Source of the DNA: Psychrobacter sp. NG254
GTDB taxonomy: Bacteria; Pseudomonadota; Gammaproteobacteria; Pseudomonadales; Moraxellaceae
Length of the DNA stretch: 64,000 nt
Reading direction: 5' to 3'
Assembly (NCBI RefSeq): GCF_015277735.1
Contig: NZ_JADHDA010000002.1
Span: 558,001-622,000 of the forward strand
Positions within the stretch are counted from its first letter, which is position 1. Every line of letters starts with the position of its first letter. The translations under genes and the position numbers were made by a program. Positions 20,778 to 30,750 of this stretch are shown here, one piece after another. The notes beneath the pieces are model-generated. The model ran no database searches. It saw only the letters and a program-made list of their open reading frames with translations, and was not told where the DNA came from.

Positions 20778-20843
20778 TTGCTGGTGACGGTTTCAAAAAC
20801 AGGCCACTGTAAAGTAGCCTGTTTTTGAAACCGTCACCAGCAA
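20778..20843 (+). repeat. long perfect inverted repeat between kpsD and kpsC
   Basis: Two 27-base arms (20778-20804 and 20817-20843) are perfectly complementary around a 12-base spacer that can add three more pairs. There is no T-run after it. It could act as a transcript-processing or stability element, an attenuator, or a remnant of a mobile element. It lies 25 bases after the kpsD stop. Confidence 0.9.
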
Positions 20844-20871
20844 ACAATGTACCAGTAAACAACGTACCATA
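20842..20871 (+). repeat. two direct 15-base repeats next to the kpsD-kpsC hairpin
   Basis: Units at 20842-20856 and 20857-20871 share AAACAA-GTACCA and differ at three positions. They abut the right arm of the hairpin. Confidence 0.7.
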
Positions 20872-20902
20872 AAAAAAGCACCACCAATACAAGGCATTAA
20901 AA

Positions 20903-23500
20903 ATGGTAAAAAAAGTAGCAAATGAAGACAAGGTATTGGCTTTACCTACCTCTGATAATGCGCTGCTTTTGATACCAGACCAGTATACGCCACCAAAAAA
21001 TCTGGCGGTTATTGGTAAAGGGATACGCCGTAACAACTTGCTACTACCTCAAGCATTACAAGCCAATATTCAACGCTGGTATCCGTGGTCAGGTTTGCAG
21101 CAACGCTTGGTTAATCGTAACCGAGCATTGCTGTCTGTATTGCCACTATCGAAAACAAGGTATATGAGCGCCAATAATGAATCTGAATCATTACGACCCG
21201 ACGCATTTATGGGTTGGGGACACAAAAAAAGCTATCAACGCGCTGAAAAAGCAGCTAAAGGTCAAAACCTGACTGCTTTGAGTATTGAAGATGGCTTTTT
21301 GCGGTCACTAGATTCAGGTGTTGATAGTCGTCATGGCTTGAGTGTGGTGGTTGATGATATTGGCATCTATTTTGATATGACCAGTAGCTCACGCCTTGAG
21401 CAGTTAATCATCACGCGAACCAAGGTTGATAGCACCTCTGAAAAGCATCAGTTAGATAAGCAACATGCGCAGCAATTGATGGCACGTATCTGTACAGAAA
21501 AGCTGAGCAAATATAATTCAGTGATATTGTGTCCATTATTAGATGAGCTGATTGATACAGAACATACAGGTGTCAAAAATACCGCGTCAAAAACTCATGT
21601 CTTATTGATTGATCAAGTACTGGGTGATGCCTCCATCAAAGGGGCTGGTGCGAACAAACGTCAATTTAAGCAAATGTTAAAGACCGCGTGCCGACAGCAT
21701 TCTAATGCTAATATTTGGATTAAGGCACACCCTGCTTCAACATCAGGATATCTCACCAGCTTATCGTTACCAAAAAACGTGAGACTATTGTCTCAAGCAC
21801 TTAATCCTATTGAACTGCTATCGCAAGTCAATGATGTCTATACCGTCAGCTCGCACATGGGTTTTGAAGCCTTAATGCTAGGCAAGACAGTGCATTGCTT
21901 TGGCGTCAGTTGGTATAGTGGTTGGGGGCTGACTGATGATAGCGGCGCACCAAAAAACCTCTTAAAAGCCGTTCAGCAACGTCGTAAAGCGTTTGCCAAT
22001 GAACTATTTAAAGATAAAAACTGTTCAAACTCCGCTTTATTCCCTAAAGCGGTTGGTCAAAAGCTCGATACGACGTTAGAGACATTATTTTGTAGCGCAT
22101 ATATTGATTATAGCCGCTATGCAGACCCAGCGACGAAGCAACCTTGTGATATCAATACCGCCATTGATTGGCTAGTGACCAACCGATACTGGCAATCGCG
22201 GCTTGAAGGTAGCCTGACGGTGTATGAATTCAGTCGATGGAAGCTGCCCTTTGTTAAGGCATTTACGAATTTGCCACGTACGACGCTATTTATCAAACCA
22301 AAACCGCGACTAAAAAACCTGCTGCATCCAGACCATTTTCGTGTGGATTATCAACAGCCTCTACTCGTATGGGGCTTGGCCAAACGCCAAAAATTACAAT
22401 CAAAGCGTCAGAATAAGCTTGTTGAGCAATCTTCAAATATTCCTGCCATATACTGTATGGAAGATGGATTTATCCGCTCAAATGGTTTGGGCGCAACATT
22501 ATTGGCACCCTTGTCTGTCGTGATAGACACCCAAGGCATCTATTATGATGCCACTCAGCCTTCAGATTTAGAGACATTACTACGTGATTGTCATCCGCTA
22601 AGTCCACAGCAGCATGTGCGCGTACAAAAGCTTCGAGAAAAATTACTCACTCAGCGGGTGAGTAAATATAATGTTGGGGGTAATATTGGTAGTGCGAAAG
22701 CCAATGCCAGTAAAAATATTAGTGGCCAGCATGCTTCATGGATGCAAGAGGCAAAGGACTCTAGAAAGACTCGTGTTCTGATTATCGGTCAAGTAGAAGA
22801 TGATTTATCAGTACAATATTGCGGCTCAACCATCAAGACAAATAGTGGCTTGATTGAACGTGTACAGCAGGATAACCCGCATGCTTATCTTATTTATAAG
22901 CCGCATCCTGATGTAGAAGCAGGACTGCGCGCTGGCAAAGTAACAGGAGCTTGTCTTCAGCAAGTGCAAGCGGTCGCCTATGATACGGCGATGCCTGATT
23001 GTCTAGAGTGGGTTGATGAAATACACACCATCAGCTCGCTGACAGGTTTTGAAGCACTGCTTCGCGGCTTACGAGTCACGTGCTATGGCTTACCATTCTA
23101 TGCAGGGTGGGGCTTAACCACTGATATGGATACACAGTTTCAGCCCAAGGCAGAGTATTTAGCCAGACGTAAGCGCGCGACACCGTTGTCTCTTGAGCAG
23201 TTACTATATGGAGCATTGATATGCTATCCGTTATATCGCTTGCCTGATGGCTATGGACTTGCACAAGTAGAGCAAGTGATTGACTACTTGTACCCGACTC
23301 AAGAGTTACATCAATCAATAGATAGCCAATCAGTCAAAGGCCAAAATTTAGAGTCTGAAGCGGGAGTATCTGGTAGTGTTACTGATTCAGCTCAATCATC
23401 CGTCTCATCAAAACCAAGTGTGGGCACGCAACTAAAGCAACGATTGACCACCGCTTTTATGCAGCAGCGCCATCAATGGCAACAGCGCTTACGTAAGTGA
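20903..23500 (+). CDS. kpsC: KpsC-type capsule Kdo-linker transferase
   Basis: The 865-residue protein contains two homologous halves: SIEDGFLRSLDSGVDSRHG with GIYFD in the first and CMEDGFIRSNGLGA with GIYYD in the second. Each half ends with a SHMGFEAL/SLTGFEAL plus WYSGWGLT/FYAGWGLT segment. This is the dual-module architecture of KpsC, which with KpsS builds the poly-beta-Kdo linker on lyso-phosphatidylglycerol that anchors group 2 capsules. It is longer than the roughly 675-residue E. coli protein because of inserts (Lys/Asn-rich around 600-640) and a Ser-rich tail with a basic end. Confidence 0.93.
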   Translation: MVKKVANEDKVLALPTSDNALLLIPDQYTPPKNLAVIGKGIRRNNLLLPQALQANIQRWYPWSGLQQRLVNRNRALLSVLPLSKTRYMSANNESESLRPDAFMGWGHKKSYQRAEKAAKGQNLTALSIEDGFLRSLDSGVDSRHGLSVVVDDIGIYFDMTSSSRLEQLIITRTKVDSTSEKHQLDKQHAQQLMARICTEKLSKYNSVILCPLLDELIDTEHTGVKNTASKTHVLLIDQVLGDASIKGAGANKRQFKQMLKTACRQHSNANIWIKAHPASTSGYLTSLSLPKNVRLLSQALNPIELLSQVNDVYTVSSHMGFEALMLGKTVHCFGVSWYSGWGLTDDSGAPKNLLKAVQQRRKAFANELFKDKNCSNSALFPKAVGQKLDTTLETLFCSAYIDYSRYADPATKQPCDINTAIDWLVTNRYWQSRLEGSLTVYEFSRWKLPFVKAFTNLPRTTLFIKPKPRLKNLLHPDHFRVDYQQPLLVWGLAKRQKLQSKRQNKLVEQSSNIPAIYCMEDGFIRSNGLGATLLAPLSVVIDTQGIYYDATQPSDLETLLRDCHPLSPQQHVRVQKLREKLLTQRVSKYNVGGNIGSAKANASKNISGQHASWMQEAKDSRKTRVLIIGQVEDDLSVQYCGSTIKTNSGLIERVQQDNPHAYLIYKPHPDVEAGLRAGKVTGACLQQVQAVAYDTAMPDCLEWVDEIHTISSLTGFEALLRGLRVTCYGLPFYAGWGLTTDMDTQFQPKAEYLARRKRATPLSLEQLLYGALICYPLYRLPDGYGLAQVEQVIDYLYPTQELHQSIDSQSVKGQNLESEAGVSGSVTDSAQSSVSSKPSVGTQLKQRLTTAFMQQRHQWQQRLRK

Positions 23501-23539
23501 CCTTGCTAGCTTGCGTTAAATTTACCGAATAAATCCTAT

Positions 23540-23568
23540 GAGACAAGCATTAGGTTTTTCGGTATAAT
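23540..23568 (+). promoter_or_regulatory. possible internal promoter before kpsS
   Basis: GAGACA (23540-23545), a 17-base spacer and a perfect TATAAT (23563-23568) lie in the kpsC-kpsS gap. The -35 is only a partial match. Confidence 0.4.
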
Positions 23569-23619
23569 TATTTGTCCTTTATATAACTTTTATTTTTCAA
23601 TCAATGGTAACCCGATACT

Positions 23620-24864
23620 ATGGCAGCTTCGATGTCTCACTTGCTAACTCATCGACACGTCTTGCTGCTACAAGGAAAGATGGGCGGATTTTTTAATCGT
23701 TTCTCTGAATTTTTGCAAACCCAAGGCATTAAAGTCAGTAAAATTAATTTTAATGCGGGGGATGCTTTTTTCTATCATCATGCTGATACCTATGAGTATA
23801 CGGGCACGCTGGCTCAATTCTCATCTTGGTTACAGGCTTTGATAGAAGAAAATAGCATCGACGCGATTGTTTGTTTTGGGGACTGTCGTCCACATCATAC
23901 GCAAGCAGCAGGTGTCAGCGAAAAAAGAGGCACCTCATTCTTCGTGTTTGAGGAAGGGTATTTGCGCCCCGATTATATTACCTTGCAAGAGTATGGTATC
24001 AATGGCTATTCGCGCTTAAATACTGCGGATATTAAAGCGCTTAACAAAGCCAATGATAAGCCTTTATACACACACAATCGTTTTTATCGATTGAGTATCG
24101 CGGCTGTTGTTTACTATGTGATTGCATGGCTTTATAAAGGCCGTTATCCACACTACTCTCATTATCGAGGCATGACCGCATGGCAAGAAGCCATTGCTTG
24201 GCTCAAAGCACCTTGGCGTAAGTTTCGAGATTATCTGCCTGACAAACGATTACAAAATAAGCTAACCAAGCAAGAAAGTAATAATTACTTTCTAATCAGT
24301 TTGCAAGTGCATAACGATTCACAGATTACGCATCATAGTGATTATCGTGATGTAGTGCAGTTTATCGATGAGTCGATTGCCAGTTTTGCCACGTGTGCTG
24401 AGCGTGAGCAGTTATTGGTATTCAAGCACCATCCGCTCGATCGTGGTCATCGAGATTATCGAGAGTTAGTCTCTAGTCTGGCTGAGCGTTATGACGTGAG
24501 CCACCGGGTCTTTTATGGTTGTGATATGCACTTGCCAACTTTGATGAAACATAGTATTGGCATGGTCACTATCAATAGCACCACAGGTCTACAGTCGGTC
24601 TATCATAAAAAACCAACGAAGGTTATGGGCCGTGCTATCTACGACATTCCTAAACTGACGGATCAAAAATCATTGGATGATTTCTGGCAGCATCCCAAGA
24701 GCCCAGATAACGAGTTTTATTTGAGATTTCGTGAGTATCTGATAGAGCAAACTCAGATCAATGGTGCTTTTTATGGTCGGTCTCCTTGGATGTATAAGTA
24801 TCTGTCTCAAGCTGAAGACAAGACTATAAAAACAGAACTTTCTAAAACCCCTCCTCATCAGTAG
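23620..24864 (+). CDS. kpsS: KpsS-type capsule Kdo transferase
   Basis: The 414-residue protein starts with LLLQGKMGGFFNRFSEFLQ, and has IVCFGDCRPHHTQAA, FVFEEGYLRPDYITLQEYG and a late TINSTTGLQSVYHKKPTKVMG. These are the hallmarks of KpsS/LipB, the enzyme that adds the first Kdo to the lipid anchor before KpsC extends it. ATG 23620 is used; an ATG four codons later is equally possible. The gene is the last of the capsule cluster: no serotype-specific glycosyltransferase genes follow before lepA. Confidence 0.93.
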   Translation: MAASMSHLLTHRHVLLLQGKMGGFFNRFSEFLQTQGIKVSKINFNAGDAFFYHHADTYEYTGTLAQFSSWLQALIEENSIDAIVCFGDCRPHHTQAAGVSEKRGTSFFVFEEGYLRPDYITLQEYGINGYSRLNTADIKALNKANDKPLYTHNRFYRLSIAAVVYYVIAWLYKGRYPHYSHYRGMTAWQEAIAWLKAPWRKFRDYLPDKRLQNKLTKQESNNYFLISLQVHNDSQITHHSDYRDVVQFIDESIASFATCAEREQLLVFKHHPLDRGHRDYRELVSSLAERYDVSHRVFYGCDMHLPTLMKHSIGMVTINSTTGLQSVYHKKPTKVMGRAIYDIPKLTDQKSLDDFWQHPKSPDNEFYLRFREYLIEQTQINGAFYGRSPWMYKYLSQAEDKTIKTELSKTPPHQ

Positions 24865-25157
24865 CTGATAAGCACCATACTGTCTAAATTTGTGGTTTGT
24901 CGGTTGATTGGCTCACCTGTAAGGTAAATCACATCTCTGCTAACAAAATCGCCTTACTTTGCAGTAGAAAACTGCTAGAATGCTCTTTTATGTCTGCGCA
25001 TAAGCGTTAGCATTCTTAGCCGTGTATTCGAGACCGTTATATTCATAAAATTGACTCGGTTGATGGTTTGGTTTTTACACTACCTAAGTATACTATCGAC
25101 TACCTCTGACAGTATTCAGTTTTATTATTCTATCACCCTTAATTTAGTAGGCGCTTT

Positions 25158-26954
25158 GTGACTGCATTAGCCAATATTCGTAACTTTTCAATCATTGCCC
25201 ACATTGATCATGGTAAGTCGACGCTTGCCGATCGTTTCATTCAAATGTGCGGCGCCTTGCAAGATCGCGAGATGCAGGCGCAAGTGCTCGACTCGATGGA
25301 TATTGAGCGTGAGCGCGGTATCACCATCAAGGCACAGTCGGTAACGTTGTTTTATGATCATCCAAATGGTGAGCGTTATCAGCTGAACTTTATTGACACA
25401 CCCGGCCACGTCGATTTTTCATATGAAGTATCTCGTTCCTTAGCGGCTTGCGAAGGGGCATTGTTGGTTGTTGATGCAGCTCAAGGCGTGGAAGCACAAT
25501 CAGTTGCCAACTGTTATACCGCAGTGGATCAAGGCCTAGAAGTGATGGCGGTCTTAAATAAGATTGATCTACCTCAAGTAGAGCCTGAGCGTGTTATCCA
25601 AGAAATTGAAGACATTATTGGCATTGATGCAGTAGATGCACCAAGAGTATCGGCCAAATCAGGGCTAGGGGTTGATAAGCTATTAGAAGCGTTGGTTGCA
25701 TTTATTCCAGCGCCAACTGGTGACCGCGAAGCACCGCTGCAAGCGCTGATCATTGACTCATGGTTTGATAACTATCTGGGCGTGGTGTCATTGGTACGTG
25801 TGCGTGAAGGCACCATACGCAAAGGTGACAAGCTCTATATTAAGTCAACTCAAGAAGCACATTTGGTCGGTTCAATAGGTGTGTTCACACCGAAGCCTCT
25901 AGATACGGGTGTTTTGGAAGCAGGTGAAGTTGGCTTTATTATTGCTGGTATTAAAGATATTGCGGGCGCTCCCGTTGGTGATACGATTACGCATGCCAAA
26001 ACGCCTGACGTCGACCGTATTCCTGGATTTAAACAAGTGACGCCGCAAGTCTACGCAGGTATGTTCCCTGTAGATTCTACCGACTTTGAAAAGTTTCGTG
26101 AAGCGTTGCAAAAGTTGCAAATTAACGATGCCTCGTTGTTCTTTGAGCCGGATACCTCAGATGCACTTGGTTTTGGTTTCCGTTGTGGCTTCTTGGGTAT
26201 GCTGCACATGGAGATTATCCAAGAGCGTTTAGAGCGTGAATATGATCTGGATTTGATCACTACCGCGCCTTCTGTGATCTATGAAATTGAGAAAAAGAAC
26301 GGTGACGTTATCTATGTTGATAACCCATCTAGGTTGCCAGAGCCGAATAATATTGAAGAGTTCCGTGAGCCGATCGCCCGCTGTCAGATTTTAGTACCCC
26401 AAGATTACTTGGGCAATGTCATGACGCTATGTATTGAGCGTCGCGGCGTACAGGTCGATATGCGTTTTATGGGTCGCCAAGTTCAGCTGATCTTCGATAT
26501 TCCGATGGGCGAGGTGGTCATGGATTTCTTCGATCGTCTAAAGTCAGTTTCACGCGGATTTGCATCACTGGATTATAATTTTGAGCGTTACCAAGTCGAT
26601 AAACTGGTCAAAGTGGATGTACTGATCAACGGCGAAAAAGTTGATGCTTTGGCTATGATTGTGCACGAAACCCAATCACGCTACCGTGGTAATGCGCTAG
26701 TGACTAAGATGAAAGAGCTGATTCCACGTCAAATGTTTGATGTCGCGATTCAAGCGGCTATTGGTGGTCAGATTATTGGTCGTAGTACGGTCAAAGCCAT
26801 GCGTAAAGATGTACTAGCTAAGTGCTATGGCGGCGATGTCTCACGTAAGAAAAAGCTACTATCTAAGCAGAAAGCCGGTAAAAAACGCATGAAGCAAGTG
26901 GGTAATGTGGAAATACCACAAGAAGCCTTCTTGGCTGTACTGCAAGTAGAATAA
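25158..26954 (+). CDS. lepA: elongation factor 4 (LepA)
   Basis: The 598-residue translational GTPase starts at a GTG codon; the sequence then reads [20 protein letters not shown] with the P-loop in its usual place, which fixes the start. G2-G3 motifs ERGITIK and DTPGHVDF and G4 NKID follow. The C-terminal region ends in the LepA-specific lysine-rich tail [18 protein letters not shown]4 acts on stalled or mispositioned ribosomes. It heads the lepA-lepB-DUF4845-rnc-era-recO run, a conserved proteobacterial order. The 293-base gap upstream of it shows no gene. Confidence 0.98.
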   Translation: MTALANIRNFSIIAHIDHGKSTLADRFIQMCGALQDREMQAQVLDSMDIERERGITIKAQSVTLFYDHPNGERYQLNFIDTPGHVDFSYEVSRSLAACEGALLVVDAAQGVEAQSVANCYTAVDQGLEVMAVLNKIDLPQVEPERVIQEIEDIIGIDAVDAPRVSAKSGLGVDKLLEALVAFIPAPTGDREAPLQALIIDSWFDNYLGVVSLVRVREGTIRKGDKLYIKSTQEAHLVGSIGVFTPKPLDTGVLEAGEVGFIIAGIKDIAGAPVGDTITHAKTPDVDRIPGFKQVTPQVYAGMFPVDSTDFEKFREALQKLQINDASLFFEPDTSDALGFGFRCGFLGMLHMEIIQERLEREYDLDLITTAPSVIYEIEKKNGDVIYVDNPSRLPEPNNIEEFREPIARCQILVPQDYLGNVMTLCIERRGVQVDMRFMGRQVQLIFDIPMGEVVMDFFDRLKSVSRGFASLDYNFERYQVDKLVKVDVLINGEKVDALAMIVHETQSRYRGNALVTKMKELIPRQMFDVAIQAAIGGQIIGRSTVKAMRKDVLAKCYGGDVSRKKKLLSKQKAGKKRMKQVGNVEIPQEAFLAVLQVE

Positions 26955-27051
26955 GCAATAACCCGTTATTACTCATGCAAAAGTAATAACGGTAAATACG
27001 ATAGTGTATATATAGCAACCGTCAAAGCAGCTCGTTAATAGGCAATTTGGT

Positions 27052-27954
27052 ATGGATTTTGATTTTAATTTAATTTTAGTACCGTTGACCATAGGCTTAG
27101 GTATCGTTTGGCTGTTAGACAAACTGACATTCAAACAAAGACAGACGCGTGGACGCGGCAAAGAAAGTCTCCTAGTACGTTGGGCCTATGACTTCTTTCC
27201 TGTCCTAGCCGTGGTATTGATTGTTCGCTCATTTTTAATTGAGCCTTTTAATATCCCATCATCTTCTATGGTGCCGACGTTGTATACGGGTGACTTTATT
27301 GCCGTTAATAAATATGCCTATGGTGTGCGTCTGCCTTTGACATACAATAAAGTATTGGATACCGGCGAACCAGAACATGGTGATGTCGCTGTATTTCGTT
27401 ATCCTGAAAACCCTAGTATCTATTATATAAAACGGGTTATCGGTTTGCCTGGTGATACGGTTAGTTATAATCAAGGCACCCTGTCTATTAATGATGTGCC
27501 TGTTGAAACCAGCTCTGTGGACTTTGCTGCAAAAGACGAATTAACCTCGCAGCTTTATCTGCCAGGACAAGTGGCTCCAGGTCAAGTATTGACAGAAGCA
27601 GGTGCGGCAGCAATGGGTCAGGAAGAAGAAGACGCGGCTGAATACTTTCAGGAAGTACAAGGCGAGAACACACATCTTGTTCGATACTTAAGCGGTATGA
27701 ATAGCGCACAGTATGCACCGTTTTTACAGCAGCAGTCGCCAGAAGTGGTAAGCTCTGAGGGTACCGAGTGGCGCCTTGATGTGCCAGAGGGTCAGTATTT
27801 TGTCATGGGCGATAACCGTGACCGAAGTGCTGATGGTCGGTTTTGGGGTTTTGTTCCAGACGCAAACCTAGCAGGTAAGGCGGTTTATATCTGGATGCAC
27901 AAACCACCAGGACTTACTTTACCAACATTTGAGCGCAATGGCGCTATTGATTGA
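27052..27954 (+). CDS. lepB: signal peptidase I
   Basis: The 300-residue membrane protease has two N-terminal membrane segments (about residues 5-22 and 45-62). The catalytic Ser is in NIPSSSMVPTLYTGDF at about residue 75, the Lys in YYIKRVIGLPGD at about 128, and box E is VMGDNRDRSADGRFWG. It removes signal peptides at the periplasmic face. An acidic Glu/Gln-rich insertion at about residues 180-235 is longer than in many homologues. It lies 97 bases after lepA. Confidence 0.96.
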   Translation: MDFDFNLILVPLTIGLGIVWLLDKLTFKQRQTRGRGKESLLVRWAYDFFPVLAVVLIVRSFLIEPFNIPSSSMVPTLYTGDFIAVNKYAYGVRLPLTYNKVLDTGEPEHGDVAVFRYPENPSIYYIKRVIGLPGDTVSYNQGTLSINDVPVETSSVDFAAKDELTSQLYLPGQVAPGQVLTEAGAAAMGQEEEDAAEYFQEVQGENTHLVRYLSGMNSAQYAPFLQQQSPEVVSSEGTEWRLDVPEGQYFVMGDNRDRSADGRFWGFVPDANLAGKAVYIWMHKPPGLTLPTFERNGAID

Positions 27955-28099
27955 CATCATGGATACTGTATTGATTGATTTATCGATAATCGTTTTATGC
28001 TAATATCGTTACTATCTGCCAATTTACTATTCACCAAATAGTTATTTAGTCATTGAGTGGCCACTAAAAACAGTCGTTTATCAGTCGAAGGGTGTCATA

Positions 28100-28492
28100 A
28101 TGCAGCAATTATCTGGTTTAGCCACACAGCGCGGTGCGAGTGTCACTAATATCGTTCTTATTATCATGGTGTTGGGCATTGCGACTAAATTGATGGTGGC
28201 GATTTTACCTGCTCAGATTGGTGACTACCAATTAACCCAGTTGTTGAGTGGCGAACTCAAAGAAGCAAACGAAAATAATGACACCGCCAAGCAGTTTGTT
28301 GAGCGTGTGAATAAACAGCTCTCTATCAATGCTGACTATGACACTACCGCAGAAGACGTATTTGTATTTACTGATAAGAAAGCAGGACAGTTGGCCATCC
28401 ACAAAAAATATGAAGTGACCAATAATTTATTTAGCAATATTGATATCGTGAATCGTTTTGAAGACGATATTGATATGGCAGCAGCAGAATAA
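28100..28492 (+). CDS. DUF4845-family membrane protein
   Basis: The 130-residue protein has an N-terminal membrane segment after RGASVTNIVLIIMVLGI, with a pilin-like look, and a periplasmic remainder containing NADYDTTAEDVFVFTDKK. Its place between lepB and rnc is the standard location of DUF4845 proteins in gammaproteobacteria. The function is unknown; a link to signal peptidase is possible from position only. RBS AAGGGTG is upstream of the ATG. Confidence 0.85.
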   Translation: MQQLSGLATQRGASVTNIVLIIMVLGIATKLMVAILPAQIGDYQLTQLLSGELKEANENNDTAKQFVERVNKQLSINADYDTTAEDVFVFTDKKAGQLAIHKKYEVTNNLFSNIDIVNRFEDDIDMAAAE

Positions 28493-28592
28493 ATCGTCTA
28501 ATGTATCAAACAGCATGCTAATCTTTTTAGATAAGCCACACAAGATTATTAAACTAAATCTGTAAAACAGAAGGGATAACCACAAGCCACGC

Positions 28593-29390
28593 ATGAAACC
28601 AACTTCGCAACATCTCCAAGCGGTTACTACTCCCCAAAAAAATAGCACGTCTGCTGACACAATGGTTGTTAGCTCAGAGTTTATCCAAAGATTAGCAGTG
28701 CTAACACGTAAGTTGGGCTATGTTTTCAATGACTTGAGTCTACCAAAACTTGCACTGACACATCGCTCATTTGATAGCAAGAAAAACTATGAGCGCTTAG
28801 AGTTTTTAGGTGATGCTCTTTTGGGTATGATCGTGGGTGAGGCTTTATACCATCGTTATCCTGCTCAAAACGAGGGTCGCTTAACGCGTATGCGTGCAAC
28901 TTTGGTTCGTCAAGAATCGCTGGTTATTATTGCTCAAAACTTAGAGCTGTCTAATCATTTGATACTGGGCGTGGGTGAGCGAAAGGGCGGCGGGCGCAAT
29001 CGTGCTTCCATATTGGCTGATGCGGTAGAGTCTTTGATTGGCGCTATCTATTTGGACAGCCAAGACATGCAAATCACTCGCAACTGCGTGTTGTCTTGGT
29101 ATGGAGACTTGATCGACAATGTAAACGATCAAAAAGCATTAAAAGATGCTAAGAGCCGTTTGCAAGAGTGGTTACAGTCTAAGCAGTTTGATTTGCCCAA
29201 CTATGAGCTTATGGAAACGCGTGGCAATGCACCGCATCAAATATTTGTGGTACGTTGTAATGTCAATATCAATAATTGTCCTGACATTACCGAGTCTGGT
29301 GAAAGTCGCCGTATTGCTGAACAAAAGGCTGCAGAGCTGATGATCAATCAGCTACATAAGCTTCCAGCCTCAGCCAAAAAACGCTCTTAG
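28593..29390 (+). CDS. rnc: ribonuclease III
   Basis: The 265-residue double-strand-specific endonuclease matures rRNA and cuts structured mRNAs. The catalytic signature ERLEFLGDALLGMIVGEAL is at about residue 66, with the downstream acidic residues in ADAVESLIGAIYLD. The C-terminal double-stranded RNA-binding domain runs from KDAKSRLQEWLQ to about residue 255. The first 30 residues are a polar extension. It is followed by era after about 200 bases. Confidence 0.97.
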   Translation: MKPTSQHLQAVTTPQKNSTSADTMVVSSEFIQRLAVLTRKLGYVFNDLSLPKLALTHRSFDSKKNYERLEFLGDALLGMIVGEALYHRYPAQNEGRLTRMRATLVRQESLVIIAQNLELSNHLILGVGERKGGGRNRASILADAVESLIGAIYLDSQDMQITRNCVLSWYGDLIDNVNDQKALKDAKSRLQEWLQSKQFDLPNYELMETRGNAPHQIFVVRCNVNINNCPDITESGESRRIAEQKAAELMINQLHKLPASAKKRS

Positions 29391-29594
29391 CCACTATCCA
29401 AGAATCATTAACAGCATACTTTTAAATTTATCATGTCATTTTTAAGCGTATTTATCTTAAAGAAGCGTTGATTAAAAGTGCTGACTTAACACTTATTTTG
29501 AAACATCAAATATTACCAGCCGATCTCTAGTGATGACTCCATAAGCACACGATAAAAGATGATTGGCTGGCCATAAACCCTATAGGATTAACTT

Positions 29595-30677
29595 ATGAGC
29601 AATCGTACTGATTTGCCATCAAACAACGAAGACAATACTCACGATATGAATGAAAAATTAGACAATCACCACAGCCGAAATCATGAAGACAATGTCACAT
29701 CAGAGAATGATATGGCCATTGAAGAGTTTTTTGCACCAAGCAATAGTAAGCATATGGCTGAAGACTTCAGAACAGGCTATGTTGCGATTGTTGGACGTCC
29801 AAATGTTGGTAAGTCAACATTGATGAATCATTTATTGGGACAAAAACTGTCAATCACGTCACGCAAACCACAGACGACGCGTCATCGTATCCATGGCATT
29901 TTATCAAACCATGAGATGCAAGCGGTCTTTGTCGATACACCAGGTATTCATCGCAATGAGGTGCGTGCCATTAATGAGCGTATGAACAAAGCGGCAGTCT
30001 CTGCTCTAGTAGATGTTGATTTGGTACTGTTCGTCGTTGACTCTGATCAGTGGCGTGATGATGACTTATTGACGCTACAAAAGCTTGGTGACACCAATTT
30101 GACTGTGGTGCTAGTGATTAACAAGTCAGATACCCTAAAAGATAAAGGCAGCGTGTTGCCGCTTATTGAAACCTTCAGTGACAGCTTTGATTTTGCTGAT
30201 ATCGTTCCTGTGTCTGCGCTAAGAAATCAAAACTTAGATCGTTTACAAGAAGTGATTGCCTCACATCTACCAGTGGCGGCGCCTATTTATGATACTGAGC
30301 AAATCACAGATCGTTCTGAGCGATTTTTAGCCAGTGAAATTATTCGCGAAAAAATCATGCGTAGTGCTGGTGATGAAGTTCCTTATGATTTGACAGTGCA
30401 AATTGATGAATTTAAAGATGAGCCTGCACATACTGATCCAAAAACAGGACGTCCACGTAAAGCCTGTACTTTTATTGATGCGACTATATATGTTGAGCGT
30501 AGTGGTCAAAAAGCAATTGTTATCGGTGATAAAGGCCAACGTATTAAACAAGTAGGCATGGATGCTCGTAAAGATATGGAACAGCTTTTTGATAAAAAAA
30601 TCATGCTGACATTGTGGGTCAAAGTGAAACGTGGTTGGTCTGATGATGAACGTGCGCTGACCAGTCTGGGATACTAA
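29595..30677 (+). CDS. era: GTPase Era
   Basis: The 360-residue protein binds 16S rRNA and helps 30S assembly. G1 is GRPNVGKSTLMNHLLGQ at about residue 72, G2 PQTTRHRI, G3 DTPGIH, G4 NKSD; the C-terminal KH domain includes KAIVIGDKGQRIKQVG. About 55 polar, acidic residues precede the GTPase domain, longer than the E. coli protein; an ATG before AEDFRTGYVAIV is in frame but the first ATG has an AGGAT RBS. Confidence 0.96.
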   Translation: MSNRTDLPSNNEDNTHDMNEKLDNHHSRNHEDNVTSENDMAIEEFFAPSNSKHMAEDFRTGYVAIVGRPNVGKSTLMNHLLGQKLSITSRKPQTTRHRIHGILSNHEMQAVFVDTPGIHRNEVRAINERMNKAAVSALVDVDLVLFVVDSDQWRDDDLLTLQKLGDTNLTVVLVINKSDTLKDKGSVLPLIETFSDSFDFADIVPVSALRNQNLDRLQEVIASHLPVAAPIYDTEQITDRSERFLASEIIREKIMRSAGDEVPYDLTVQIDEFKDEPAHTDPKTGRPRKACTFIDATIYVERSGQKAIVIGDKGQRIKQVGMDARKDMEQLFDKKIMLTLWVKVKRGWSDDERALTSLGY

Positions 30678-30750
30678 TCACGGCTGTCATATTGGCAAGA
30701 TATTGCCATAAGAATAGTTTATAGATGCTGAGAGCTGAAGGGGATAGAAA

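Noticed and set aside
20778-20843. kpsD-kpsC hairpin as an intrinsic terminator
   Set aside because: No T-run follows and downstream kpsC and kpsS need read-through, so plain termination is unlikely.
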